Positions 19,767 through 29,346 of a stretch of 64,000 nucleotides of DNA are shown piece after piece (position 1 is the first letter of the stretch; each line of letters opens with the position of its first letter). The stretch comes from Geminocystis sp. NIES-3709. GTDB taxonomy: Bacteria; Cyanobacteriota; Cyanobacteriia; Cyanobacteriales; Cyanobacteriaceae. The stretch lies in assembly GCF_001548115.1 (NCBI RefSeq), contig NZ_AP014821.1, positions 3,909,262 through 3,973,261 of the forward strand. The letters run 5' to 3'. The translations under genes and the position numbers were made by a program. The notes under the pieces are model-generated. The model saw nothing but the letters and a program-made list of their open reading frames with translations, made no database searches and had not been told where the DNA came from.

Positions 19767-20132
19767 ATGAATATATTAGTAGTAGATGATGTTAAATCTG
19801 AATTGGAGTTAATTACTGAATATTTAAGTTCTGTAGGCTATAGTGTCACTACAGCTATGAACGGAAAAGAAGCCTTAACAAAGATTTTGGAAAATAAGCC
19901 TGATGCGATCGTAACTGATTGGATGATGCCAGAAATGGGGGGCTTGGATTTATGTAGGCAACTTAAAAAAAATCCAGAAACGGCAATGATTCCAGTAATT
20001 GCTTGTACGGCAAAAGATAAAGATGTCGATCGAAAATGGGCAAAAAAACACGGTGTAGAGGCTTATCTAGTGAAACCTTGTTCCAAGGAAGAATTAATTA
20101 CTGTAGTGGATTCAGTTCGATCGACAACTTAA
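19767..20132 (+). CDS. CheY/PilH-type response regulator, cluster 1
   Basis: 121 aa single receiver domain. Acidic pocket in VVDDVKSE, phospho-acceptor Asp51 in VTDWMMPEMGGLD, Thr in ACTAKD and Lys in YLVKPCSKEEL are all present, so it should be phosphorylatable by the downstream CheA. AAAGGAA precedes the ATG. It is first of five genes (CheY-CheW-MCP-CheA-PatA type), resembling the hmp/pil chemosensory loci that drive type IV pili in cyanobacteria. About 80 percent identical (93 of 116 by hand) to its counterpart at 36168. Confidence 0.9.
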   Translation: MNILVVDDVKSELELITEYLSSVGYSVTTAMNGKEALTKILENKPDAIVTDWMMPEMGGLDLCRQLKKNPETAMIPVIACTAKDKDVDRKWAKKHGVEAYLVKPCSKEELITVVDSVRSTT

Positions 20133-20192
20133 GTGATTACGGATAGTAATAAATAGTATATAGATCATTGAAATCAGGAGGCTTATAGATCA

Positions 20193-20780
20193 GTGTCAAT
20201 ATCTTCCCCTTTTACTCGACTTCAAGAATTATTACCTCAGCTATTTCAAGAACCTGAACTTAAGGGAACTCCCTACTTACGTTTTAGCATTAATAATGGT
20301 CAACAGTCAGCTTTGATTCCCATGAAAAATGTGAAGGAATCTTTGTCAGTGTCATCAGAAAAAATTACTCCTATCCCCAGTTTACCCAGTTTTGTGATGG
20401 GTTTAATGAGTTCTAGGGATTCAGTTTTTTTAGCGATCGATTTAGGGCAATTTATTGGTCTATCTCCTCTTTCGTCCTACTTAAGACAATATAACGTCAT
20501 GGTACTAGATTTATCCTCTGAAATTGAAACCTTCGAGTCTTCCTTTAATAATTTATTGATCGGTTTTGCCGTCAGTGGTATTCAAGGAATTAATCGCTTA
20601 ATGCCTGAGCAGATTGTCGAAGGAAAAAGTATTCCGCAAGAATTTCCCCCAGTGACGACGGATCTCCCAGAAATGACTAAACAATATTTTTCATCATCTG
20701 TTAAAGGCAAAGAAAGAGAATTGATGATTTTAGATTTACCCAAAATTTCCTCTGTACTTGGGGCAAAAACTGCCTTTTGA
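20193..20780 (+). CDS. CheW-like coupling protein, cluster 1
   Basis: 195 aa, starting at a GTG with CAGGAGG about 11 bases upstream. The CheW fold is seen in GQQSALIPMKNVKESLSVSS, ITPIPSLPSFVMGLMSSRDS, VFLAIDLGQFIGL and LLIGFAVSGIQGINRL. It couples the methyl-accepting protein to the CheA kinase at the membrane. It lies 60 bases after the CheY gene in the same operon. Confidence 0.9.
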   Translation: MSISSPFTRLQELLPQLFQEPELKGTPYLRFSINNGQQSALIPMKNVKESLSVSSEKITPIPSLPSFVMGLMSSRDSVFLAIDLGQFIGLSPLSSYLRQYNVMVLDLSSEIETFESSFNNLLIGFAVSGIQGINRLMPEQIVEGKSIPQEFPPVTTDLPEMTKQYFSSSVKGKERELMILDLPKISSVLGAKTAF

Positions 20781-20847
20781 TAACCTCATCAAACTATAAA
20801 ATTCTTTGTTTAAAGTAAAAATTAACCTAATACCTAAGCGATATGTT

Positions 20848-23292
20848 ATGAATACTTCAGAAAAACAGTTGACTTCTCTTACTCAAGATACACCTCAAAC
20901 TCATTCCGATTCTGTGTCCACCATACCTTCTAATCTTTATCCTCCCAAATTCCAAGAAAATTCCGAAAAGCGAAAAGTGAGAGAAAATCCATCTCTTGGT
21001 AAGCCAAAAAGATCCCTTGTTAATCAACTTTTAATTACTGTTTTACCATCAGTGCTTCTTCCTCTGATTGTTGCTAGTGGTTTTGCGGTTAACTTTACCG
21101 ATCGTCAAGGAAAAGAAAAGGCTGTGGAAGGCATTCTTCAAACACTAACTGTTACAAATGAAGCGACTCAAAACTGGATAGATGATGTTTTCGCTTTAGG
21201 TTCAATTATTGATACTAACCCCTTTGTTCTTGATGCGATTTTTTCAGGAGAAACGAAGGCAAAATTAGAAAACTTAGATCAAACACCTTTTAAACAGATA
21301 GAACAAAAATATAATCAAAAAAGATTACTAGAACCGGAAAAAGTAGCACAACTTAACAATTATCTTCAAGCTCTGGTAAAGTCAGAAAAATTAGAAGATA
21401 TTCTTATCACCGAAAAACATGGCTATAATGTCGCCTATAGTTCCATAACACCTTATTTTGTACAAAGTGCAAAACCTTGGTGGCATTTTGGCAAAAACAA
21501 AAAAGTAGTTGAAGGACAATTAGACGAATTCTCTAAAACAATTACCTTTGAATTTCTTAAGTCTATTAACGAAAAAGAACTTGGAGGGTTTTTAGGAATA
21601 ACCAGAATACGCACATCTACCGAAACTTTAAATGAACAGGTATTTAGGTATTTAGCTTCAGAACTTTCTGGATCTGTAGTCGTTCAGATTATCAGTAGTC
21701 GATCGGGTAAAGCAATAAGTCAATTTACTCCGGGTAAATTTGAAAGTTTACCCCAAATTGTGGGAGGTGAAGCTTTATTAACCGCAGTCAATAGTTTTTT
21801 TAACAGTTTGGTACATTCCCCTGATAAACTTGAGTCTAATATTGGTGAATTGAAAAACTCCAAAGGTATTGATAATGCTAACTTAATTAAAACCGATGGA
21901 CAAGAGCCAATTCTTTCTTTAGAAATTGCCGATCGAATTTTTTATCTAGCGAAAATTCCGGGTACGGAATTAATGATTTCTTCCTCTTTAGAAAAAAGTG
22001 AAATTAATGAAGCAGGGCGGAATTTAACTAACACGTTGATTTTTATTACCATTCTTTTGGCTATTATTTCCACAGTGGTAGTAACTTCCCTTGCTAAAGA
22101 TTTAGCTAAACCGTTAACCAGTTTGACGGCTAAAGCCCGACAAGTGGCAAAAGGAAACCTTGATGTTAAAGTTGAATTAGATGGAGTAGGAACTTTAGAG
22201 ACTTATACCCTAGCAGACAGTTTTAATAACTTAGTTCAAGAAGTTAATAAGTTAATTGGCGAACAAAAAAGTATTGCTCAAGAAAGGAAAGAAGAAAAAC
22301 AAAAACTAGAACGGGAAATCGATCAACTCCTCGATGAAGTTGAAGGTGCGTTAGAGGGAGATTTAACTGTAAAAGCCAGTTTAGACTCTATGGAAATTAG
22401 TACTGTTGCGGACTTAATTAACGCCATTATCGATAACTTGAGAGACATTGCTGTTCAGGTAAAACAATCTACCGCTCAAGTGGGATCATCTTTAACCGAA
22501 AATCAACTATCAATTCAAACATTAACTCAACAGGCAATCAAAGAAGCTCAAGCTACTAATACCACCTTAGAGTCGGTACAAGAAATGTCGAAATCGATCG
22601 AAATCGTAGCAGAAAATGCGAACCAAGCGGCAACTCTTGCTGATGAAGCCTTCAAAGAAACCCAAGAAGGGACAAAAGTTATGGATGATACCGTTGATAG
22701 TATCGTTAGCCTAAGAACCACAGTCGGAGAAACAGCTAAGAAAATTAAGCGTTTGGGAGAATCTTCCCAGAAAATTTCTCAGGTAGTGTCATTGATTGAC
22801 GAAATCGCTTTGAAAACCAATCTTTTGGCTATTAATGCCAGTGTAGAGGCAAGTCGAGCAGGAGAACAAGGACAAGGTTTTACAGTGGTAGCGGAGCAAG
22901 TGGGAGCATTGGCAGAACAATCCGCCAGTGCAACAAAAGAAATTTCCCAAATTGTAGCAGATATTCAATTAGAAACTCAGGAAGTAACTCAAGCAATGGA
23001 AGTTGGTACTGCACAGGTAGTTGATAGTACCCGTTTAGTGGAAGCCACGAAAAAACGATTAGAGACAGTATTAGAAAGATCTCAACGTATCAATGATTTA
23101 ATGAAGTCTATTTCTCAAACTACCGTCACACAGACTGATACATCAGCTTTGGTAACAGAGTTGATGCAACAAATCACTCGTTATTCTGAAGAAAGACTTA
23201 AATCTTCTCAAGAAGTATCGGAGTCTATGGTTAATACTGCTCAAGTAGCACAAGAGTTACAGTCTGCGGTAGAACAATTCAAGGTTGAGTAA
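20848..23292 (+). CDS. Methyl-accepting chemotaxis protein (PilJ/HmpD type), cluster 1
   Basis: 814 aa from the ATG at 20848 (the frame opens 42 bases earlier at a non-ATG codon). Order: a disordered N-terminal tail (1-55), TM1 (about 60-83), a periplasmic sensor (about 85-390) with dCache-like features ([16 protein letters not shown], then a WW motif), TM2 (about 395-415), HAMP, and a long cytoplasmic signalling coiled coil with the hairpin region [20 protein letters not shown]. There is no GAF domain, so it is not a PixJ-type photoreceptor. It likely senses an extracellular ligand and controls the CheA kinase. The ligand is unknown. Confidence 0.9.
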   Translation: MNTSEKQLTSLTQDTPQTHSDSVSTIPSNLYPPKFQENSEKRKVRENPSLGKPKRSLVNQLLITVLPSVLLPLIVASGFAVNFTDRQGKEKAVEGILQTLTVTNEATQNWIDDVFALGSIIDTNPFVLDAIFSGETKAKLENLDQTPFKQIEQKYNQKRLLEPEKVAQLNNYLQALVKSEKLEDILITEKHGYNVAYSSITPYFVQSAKPWWHFGKNKKVVEGQLDEFSKTITFEFLKSINEKELGGFLGITRIRTSTETLNEQVFRYLASELSGSVVVQIISSRSGKAISQFTPGKFESLPQIVGGEALLTAVNSFFNSLVHSPDKLESNIGELKNSKGIDNANLIKTDGQEPILSLEIADRIFYLAKIPGTELMISSSLEKSEINEAGRNLTNTLIFITILLAIISTVVVTSLAKDLAKPLTSLTAKARQVAKGNLDVKVELDGVGTLETYTLADSFNNLVQEVNKLIGEQKSIAQERKEEKQKLEREIDQLLDEVEGALEGDLTVKASLDSMEISTVADLINAIIDNLRDIAVQVKQSTAQVGSSLTENQLSIQTLTQQAIKEAQATNTTLESVQEMSKSIEIVAENANQAATLADEAFKETQEGTKVMDDTVDSIVSLRTTVGETAKKIKRLGESSQKISQVVSLIDEIALKTNLLAINASVEASRAGEQGQGFTVVAEQVGALAEQSASATKEISQIVADIQLETQEVTQAMEVGTAQVVDSTRLVEATKKRLETVLERSQRINDLMKSISQTTVTQTDTSALVTELMQQITRYSEERLKSSQEVSESMVNTAQVAQELQSAVEQFKVE

Positions 23293-23479
23293 ATAATTAA
23301 CAATTAACAATGAAGAAAGACAAAAATTGTTGTTGGGGATTCAATATATAAATTATCTCTTACAAAGCCATAAAGAAAAAGTCCGCAGAATTGGGTATTT
23401 AGGGGCATTAAATCAGGAACTATGTAGAATTTTGGATTTAAAGATATAAATTCAACTAAAAAAATAGGTGATTATAATC

Positions 23480-26329
23480 ATGGATAGAGAACAACAAATT
23501 CGGCTTAATTTCTTGGCAGAAGCAGAAATCTATTTAGATCAAATTGAAGGAGTTTTGTTAGAAATTAACGATCGTTCGATGGATAGTCAAAGTCTTGATA
23601 TTGTTTTACGATCGGCACATTCTCTCAAGGGTGGAGCGGGAATGATGGGATTTTCTCATTTAAGTAAAACTGCTCACCGTTTAGAAGATTTTTTGAAAAT
23701 ATTACGAGTTCGCTTTGACTCTATCTCCATTACCGATGAAGTGCAAACTTTACTATTAAAAGCAATAGATAATTTAAGGCAGATTGTTAATTTCTATCAA
23801 CAGGGTAAAATTATTGATGAAGGTTTTTTAGATAATCAAGTTAATCCTATTTTCGAGGGTTTAAGGCATCATTTAGGAGACTTACTCGAAGATGAAGAAA
23901 ATGACCTTTTTGCTCTTAATCAGAATATAGGAAGTGAATTAGCCTTATTTGAAGAAGAAGTCGATCGACTATTAGATGAGTTTTCTTCACAGATAACCAA
24001 CCTTTCTACCGAAGAATTACAGAAAAGTTTAATTATTCTGACAGAACAATTGATGGTGTTTAGTCAAATGGCTGAGGTATCATCTTTTACCCAACTATGC
24101 CAATCTATTCAACAACAAACTTTCGTTACTCCATCAGAAAATATACCTTTACTCGCACAACAGGCTTTAGATATTTGGAGACAATCTTATGGTTTGGTTA
24201 TCACCGGTAGTCAAGACAAGATACCAACGGAATTAGATCCCTTTGCCTTAGAAATAGATGATATACCAGAATTCAACTTAGATTTACAACAGTTACAACT
24301 ACAATTAGCTCAAATTGAAGAAGAATCTTTAGAACAACTACCGTTGCAAATAGAAGAATCGATCGAAGAATTACCCATAATAAAGACGACGAAGGTGGTA
24401 ACTTCATTACCCGAAAATCAAAATCTTCGGAGGGCAAATGAATCGATGAAAATGGTAAGGATTCCTGCCAAACAATTAACTCAATTTAATACTCTTTTCG
24501 GCAAATTAATTCTCGAAAGAAATGCCGTCAATGCACAAATAGAACAGTTAAAAAACTTTGCTTCTTTGATGCGAGAAAGAATGTTTAAGTTAGAACAATC
24601 TCAAGAAAGGTTGACAAAATGGTACGATCGAGCCTCTGTAGAGGGTTTAATTAATACTGTAGCACAAACAAAAGCAAACATTCCTATTTTAGTTAATGGT
24701 TCTCAAAAAAACCAGTCTGATGAATACGAGTTCGACACTCTGGAAATGGATCGTTATACAGATTTACACTTAATTTCACAAGATCAAATTGAGACGATCG
24801 TGCAACTGAAAGAAGTTAGTATCGATATTCAATTAGGATTGTTGGACATTAACCAAGATATGGGGGAATTAAATCAAACTATTACGGCATTACAAAAAAA
24901 TGTTACTCGTACTCAGATGACACCTTTTGCTGATGTAGTAAAACAATTTCCTCGTATGGTAAGAGATTTATCGGTACAATTCAACAAAAAAATTAAACTT
25001 AACATTGAAGGAGAAGCGACTTTAATTGATCGTACGGTTTTAGACAAACTTAATTCACCCCTTAATCATCTATTACGCAATGCTTTTGATCATGGTATTG
25101 AACCCATCGACATTCGTACTGCACGAGGAAAATCTCCCGAAGGCAAAATTACCATCTCAGCTATTAACAAAGCAAATCAAACTATCATCACCATTGAAGA
25201 TGACGGTGGAGGTATTTCTTTAAAGAAAATTGGCGATCGTTTGCAAAAAATCGGCATTCCCCAAGAAGAAATCGAGAAAATGTCAGATGCCCAAATTCTT
25301 GATTATATTTTTGAACCCGGATTCAGTACCAAAGAACAAGTAACAGAACTTTCCGGGCGAGGTGTAGGAATGGATGTAGTGCGTACCAACCTAAGAGAAG
25401 TTAGGGGAGATATTCAGGTTAAAACTAAAGAAGGTATTGGTACAACCTTCATTATCAACGTTCCTTTTTCTTTATCTGTCTTGCGAGTCATGTTATTAGA
25501 AAGAGGAGGACTTGTTTTTGCAATCCCTATCAATAGTATTAAAGAGTTAAAATCTTTTAGTCCTCAAGATATTACCACTATTAACGATCGAGATCAAACC
25601 CTTTGGAATGGTCAGAATATTCCTGTAGTGGCTATAGAAAAAACCTTAATTTTTACTCGTCCTTATAAATCAAATCCCCTCAAAGGTAATCCAGTTATTA
25701 ATCGTCCCACTCTTTTAATTATAGGAGAAAATAATACATTGGGAGGTCTTTATCTCGATCGAGTATGGGGTGAACAAGACGTAACAGTATATCCGATTCA
25801 AACTCCAATTCCCTTACCTCGTGGCTTCAATAGTTCGATTATTCTTGGTGACGGCAGAGTAATTCCTCTAATCGATCCGGCAGAAATGCTACAAAAATGT
25901 TTAGAAGAATCTCACTCAAATCACTATTTAGATCATCAATATCTTAATTCTCAAGAAAAAATCAAGCGAATTTTGATCGTGGATGACTCAATTAACGTGC
26001 GCAACTATCTAGCTTTAACCCTAGAAAAAGCAGGTTATCAAGTTGAATCTGCCAAAGACGGTAGAGAAGCAGTGGATAGATTATGTAATGGTTTATCCGT
26101 TGAAGGAGTGATTTCCGATATAGAAATGCCTCGCCTTGATGGTTATGGTTTGCTAAAAGAAGTCAAAACTAAAAAAGAATTTCAAAATTTACCGATTATT
26201 ATGTTAACTTCTCGAAGTAATGAAAAACATCGAAAATTAGCGTTTAACTTAGGTGCAAATGGTTATTTTTCAAAGCCTTATAATGAACAAGAATTATTGC
26301 AAAAATTAGAAACTTTAATTACTAAGTAA
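23480..26329 (+). CDS. Hybrid chemotaxis histidine kinase CheA/PilL, cluster 1
   Basis: 949 aa from ATG 23480 (AGGTGA upstream; the earlier ATG at 23468 lacks a site). Domains: P1 HPt with phospho-His47 (AHSLKGGAGMMGFSH), a variable linker, dimerisation helices, an ATPase with N-box NHLLRNAFDHGIEP (about 527) and G-boxes DDGGGIS and GRGVGMDVV (about 626), a CheW-like P5, and a C-terminal receiver (ILIVDDSINVRNYL) with acceptor Asp near 880 in ISDIEMP. It transfers phosphate to the CheY protein and its own receiver. It is fourth gene of the operon. Confidence 0.92.
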   Translation: MDREQQIRLNFLAEAEIYLDQIEGVLLEINDRSMDSQSLDIVLRSAHSLKGGAGMMGFSHLSKTAHRLEDFLKILRVRFDSISITDEVQTLLLKAIDNLRQIVNFYQQGKIIDEGFLDNQVNPIFEGLRHHLGDLLEDEENDLFALNQNIGSELALFEEEVDRLLDEFSSQITNLSTEELQKSLIILTEQLMVFSQMAEVSSFTQLCQSIQQQTFVTPSENIPLLAQQALDIWRQSYGLVITGSQDKIPTELDPFALEIDDIPEFNLDLQQLQLQLAQIEEESLEQLPLQIEESIEELPIIKTTKVVTSLPENQNLRRANESMKMVRIPAKQLTQFNTLFGKLILERNAVNAQIEQLKNFASLMRERMFKLEQSQERLTKWYDRASVEGLINTVAQTKANIPILVNGSQKNQSDEYEFDTLEMDRYTDLHLISQDQIETIVQLKEVSIDIQLGLLDINQDMGELNQTITALQKNVTRTQMTPFADVVKQFPRMVRDLSVQFNKKIKLNIEGEATLIDRTVLDKLNSPLNHLLRNAFDHGIEPIDIRTARGKSPEGKITISAINKANQTIITIEDDGGGISLKKIGDRLQKIGIPQEEIEKMSDAQILDYIFEPGFSTKEQVTELSGRGVGMDVVRTNLREVRGDIQVKTKEGIGTTFIINVPFSLSVLRVMLLERGGLVFAIPINSIKELKSFSPQDITTINDRDQTLWNGQNIPVVAIEKTLIFTRPYKSNPLKGNPVINRPTLLIIGENNTLGGLYLDRVWGEQDVTVYPIQTPIPLPRGFNSSIILGDGRVIPLIDPAEMLQKCLEESHSNHYLDHQYLNSQEKIKRILIVDDSINVRNYLALTLEKAGYQVESAKDGREAVDRLCNGLSVEGVISDIEMPRLDGYGLLKEVKTKKEFQNLPIIMLTSRSNEKHRKLAFNLGANGYFSKPYNEQELLQKLETLITK

Positions 26330-26390
26330 TCTTATTTTAAAAGGCAATACCACTAAAATTTTTACTATCAACTATTTACTATTAATTATT

Positions 26391-27584
26391 ATGAACACTA
26401 TTTTAAAACCCAATCAATTATTTGAAGATTTCAATTTACCCTCTACCAATGGACAATTAGAAATAAGAAAAAATAAAGTCTTTTGGCAAGTTTCTTTACT
26501 AGAGGGAAAAATAGAATTAGCTACCCATTCTTTACAATCAGGACAGACTTTAAAATATTATTTACGCAGTGTTGGTGCTGAAAATAATATGAAACTTGAT
26601 TTTTTAACCGAGAAAAATAATGAAGTTAGACAAATTATAAATCTCTTAGAAAAAGGTGGTTTTATTAATAGTAAACAAAAGTCTATGTTGCGAAAAAAAA
26701 TTACAGAAGATGCACTAGAATCGCTTTTTTGGCTAAGTAAACAGAAAAATGGTGAACCATTAACTCAGGAATTTAACCCCTTAAAAAGAGAAGAGAATGA
26801 CATCATTAACTCTCAGCATTTATTAGAAATTGAACCTTTAATTAGAAATATTAATCATCGTTGGCAATCATGGCAAAAACTCAATCCTACTATTATTTCT
26901 CCCCATCAAAGACCAATTTGTACTGATCCTTCTTTGTTGGAAAAATATACTTCTTCAGGTCATTTATCCGTTGAGGTGTTAAAACAATTAGTACAATTAA
27001 TGAAAGGTTTAAGTATTCGAGAATTGGCTTTTTTTGTTCAAGAAGATGAATTAAAATTAGCACAATTATTATCTACTTATATTAAACATGGAGTTTTAAA
27101 ATTACATCCGCCGAAATCACCTTTAGATTTATTACCTCAAATTCCCCTCTCAGTTTCTCAAAAACTATCAACTAATCCAGTAGAAAAACCTCCAGTTAAT
27201 ATTCAGAAAGTTAAACAAACTCAAAAACAACATACGATCGTATGTATTGATGATAGTCCAGCTATGCTTGAAATCATTGAGTCTTATTTAGGTATAAATA
27301 AATATAACTTAATAACTATTTCTGATCCGATGAAATCTCTTTCTCATTTATTTAAGAGCAATCCAGATGTAATTGTTATGGATATTTCTATGCCCGGTAT
27401 CAATGGTAATCGTCTATGTCAGATTCTTAAAAGTAGTTCAGTATTTAAGTCAATACCGATTATTTTAATTAGTGGAGAAACCAATATTAGCGAGGATATT
27501 TTAGAGTCCACAGGTGCAAAGCATTTTTTACCAAAACCTTTCGATAAAGAGGCTTTAATTAATCTTATTCACAAATATTGTTGA
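26391..27584 (+). CDS. PatA-type response regulator (DUF4388 plus receiver), cluster 1
   Basis: 397 aa. The N-terminal half (1-250) resembles the PATAN/DUF4388 region of PatA-family proteins (GQLEIRKNKVFWQVSLLEGK, GGFINSKQKSMLRKKI). The C-terminal receiver has IVCIDDSPAMLEIIESYL, acceptor Asp331 in VMDISMPGINGNRL, and ISGETN. In cyanobacteria such proteins act as output regulators of pilus motor switching (established for PilG/PixG/HmpA-like proteins). It closes the operon, 61 bases after cheA. Confidence 0.88.
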   Translation: MNTILKPNQLFEDFNLPSTNGQLEIRKNKVFWQVSLLEGKIELATHSLQSGQTLKYYLRSVGAENNMKLDFLTEKNNEVRQIINLLEKGGFINSKQKSMLRKKITEDALESLFWLSKQKNGEPLTQEFNPLKREENDIINSQHLLEIEPLIRNINHRWQSWQKLNPTIISPHQRPICTDPSLLEKYTSSGHLSVEVLKQLVQLMKGLSIRELAFFVQEDELKLAQLLSTYIKHGVLKLHPPKSPLDLLPQIPLSVSQKLSTNPVEKPPVNIQKVKQTQKQHTIVCIDDSPAMLEIIESYLGINKYNLITISDPMKSLSHLFKSNPDVIVMDISMPGINGNRLCQILKSSSVFKSIPIILISGETNISEDILESTGAKHFLPKPFDKEALINLIHKYC

Positions 27585-27657
27585 TAGAAAATGGAAAATG
27601 AACAATAATTGTATTATATTTATTTGCTGGTTTTGATGATGGTTACTAATAATTTTA

Positions 27658-28431
27658 TTAGTTTGTTAGTATTAACTCACCGTCTTGAAAAACAATTAAT
27701 TCCCCTTGAGAAATAGGTATCCATGTTTCATTATCTGTTAAAGGTAAAGTGGCAATAATTGCAACACGATCGATTCCATTCGTTAAAGCACGAAAATCAA
27801 CAGTAACATCCTCATCAATTAAATGAGCAGCCGCAAAGGGGGCTTGACGTATTAAATAATGTAATTTTGTAGAACAATGGACAAAAAGATATTCCCCGTT
27901 AGATAGTAAATAATTGAAAATTCCGTAGCTAGATAAAGATTTAGTCACTTTTTGGAGAATAAGATAAAGTTGCTGTAAAGTTGGCTTACCATCAGGAAAA
28001 TGTTGACGGAGAGTTTCTAGTAATAAGCAAAAGGCTTTTTCACTATCGGTTGTACCTACAGGTTGATAAAATCCTGTTAGATGGGGTTCAAAATTTTCTA
28101 AATTGCCATTATGAGCAAAAACCCAATAATTTCCCCATAATTCACGCTGAAAGGGGTGACAATTTTCTAGGCCAACTTTTCCGTGAGTTGCCTTACGGAT
28201 ATGAGCAATGACATTTTTCGATTTGATGGGATATTGTTTGACTAATTGGGCAATGGGAGATTCGATCGATGGGTTATCATCTAAAAAGATACGGCATCCT
28301 AAATCCTCAAAAAAGGCAATGCCCCAACCATCTCGATGTTCATCAGTTTTACCACCTCTGGCACAAAAACCCTCAAAGGAAAAGCAAATATCTGTTGGTA
28401 CATTACAATTCATGCCCAGAAGTTGACACAT
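27658..28431 (-). CDS. Class II glutamine amidotransferase (YafJ type)
   Basis: 257 aa Ntn-hydrolase with catalytic Cys2 directly after the initiator Met (MCQLLGMNC). Motifs: GKTDEHRDGWGIAFFED, VIAHIRKATHGKVGLENCHP, WVFAHNGNLENF and GTTDSEKAFC, standard for the YafJ/EgtC-like branch. It releases ammonia from glutamine or hydrolyses gamma-glutamyl amides; the cyanobacterial substrate is unknown. There is no fused synthetase domain. It converges with the end of chemosensory cluster 1. Confidence 0.88.
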   Translation of the reverse strand: MCQLLGMNCNVPTDICFSFEGFCARGGKTDEHRDGWGIAFFEDLGCRIFLDDNPSIESPIAQLVKQYPIKSKNVIAHIRKATHGKVGLENCHPFQRELWGNYWVFAHNGNLENFEPHLTGFYQPVGTTDSEKAFCLLLETLRQHFPDGKPTLQQLYLILQKVTKSLSSYGIFNYLLSNGEYLFVHCSTKLHYLIRQAPFAAAHLIDEDVTVDFRALTNGIDRVAIIATLPLTDNETWIPISQGELIVFQDGELILTN

Positions 28432-28657
28432 AGTAAAGAAGACAGCTAAATAATTAATTGAAATGAGTATAGCAAAGGACTAGGGATAAATGTAATTTTT
28501 TAGGTATTCCAATAATTGTTGATATATGGTTTTTGTTTTTCAGTATAGATATTAGAAAAAAGGCTATTAGCGATCGCATTATAATCTACAATTAATATAC
28601 TATTTTGAGAAAAATTTAGTATATTATTATACATAATGTAAAAATAACATTACCAAA

Positions 28658-29230
28658 ATGTTAAAATCTTTAAAAAGAAAATTAAAAAATAAAAAAGCCT
28701 ATAGAATAACTCGATATATTATTTATCGAGAAACAATCTTAAAACCCATTGATCATTTATGGACTTTTTTAGGGGCTTTCTTCGGTATATCTTTAATTGG
28801 TATAGTCCAAAATTCTGAATTACCATTATCAGATCATGTATTTCTTATTGGCTCTTTTGGAGCTTCAGCAGTTTTAATATACGGTGTTACTAATAGTCCT
28901 CTCGCTCAACCAAGAAATTTATTTGGTGGTCATCTTATTGGTGCTATTGTGGGAGTCTGTGTAGAAAAAATCATTCCTTCATCCCAATTAATTTGGGTAG
29001 CTTCGGGTTTTGCAGTAGCCTTGTCTATTGTCTTAATGCAAATATCTAAAACTCTACATCCTCCCGGTGGTGCGACGGCATTAATTGCGGTGATTGGTTC
29101 GGCTAAAATTAAAGCCCTAGGATTTTGGTATGTATTTAATCCTGTACTCAGTTCGATTTTTATTATGTTTATAGTGGCTATTATCTTCAATAATATTCCA
29201 GACGATCGATCTTATCCTCATCGTCAATAA
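28658..29230 (+). CDS. HPP-family membrane protein, putative nitrite transporter
   Basis: 190 aa with about four transmembrane segments and the family signature HPPGGATALIAVIG, plus SFGASAVLIYG and SPLAQPRNLFGGHLIGAI. HPP proteins in cyanobacteria and chloroplasts have been linked to nitrite uptake (established for some members; inferred here). The N-terminal 35 residues are very basic and cytosolic. No nitrate assimilation genes lie next to it. Confidence 0.82.
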   Translation: MLKSLKRKLKNKKAYRITRYIIYRETILKPIDHLWTFLGAFFGISLIGIVQNSELPLSDHVFLIGSFGASAVLIYGVTNSPLAQPRNLFGGHLIGAIVGVCVEKIIPSSQLIWVASGFAVALSIVLMQISKTLHPPGGATALIAVIGSAKIKALGFWYVFNPVLSSIFIMFIVAIIFNNIPDDRSYPHRQ

Positions 29231-29346
29231 AATTAAACTTCTTCAAAAATTAAAAATAAAATCAATTTTTGTTTCTAAATGGTTAATTTCAGACTATTAC
29301 TTTTATTCCTTTAAGATACTCATTGACTCTATTTGGGAGAAATCTC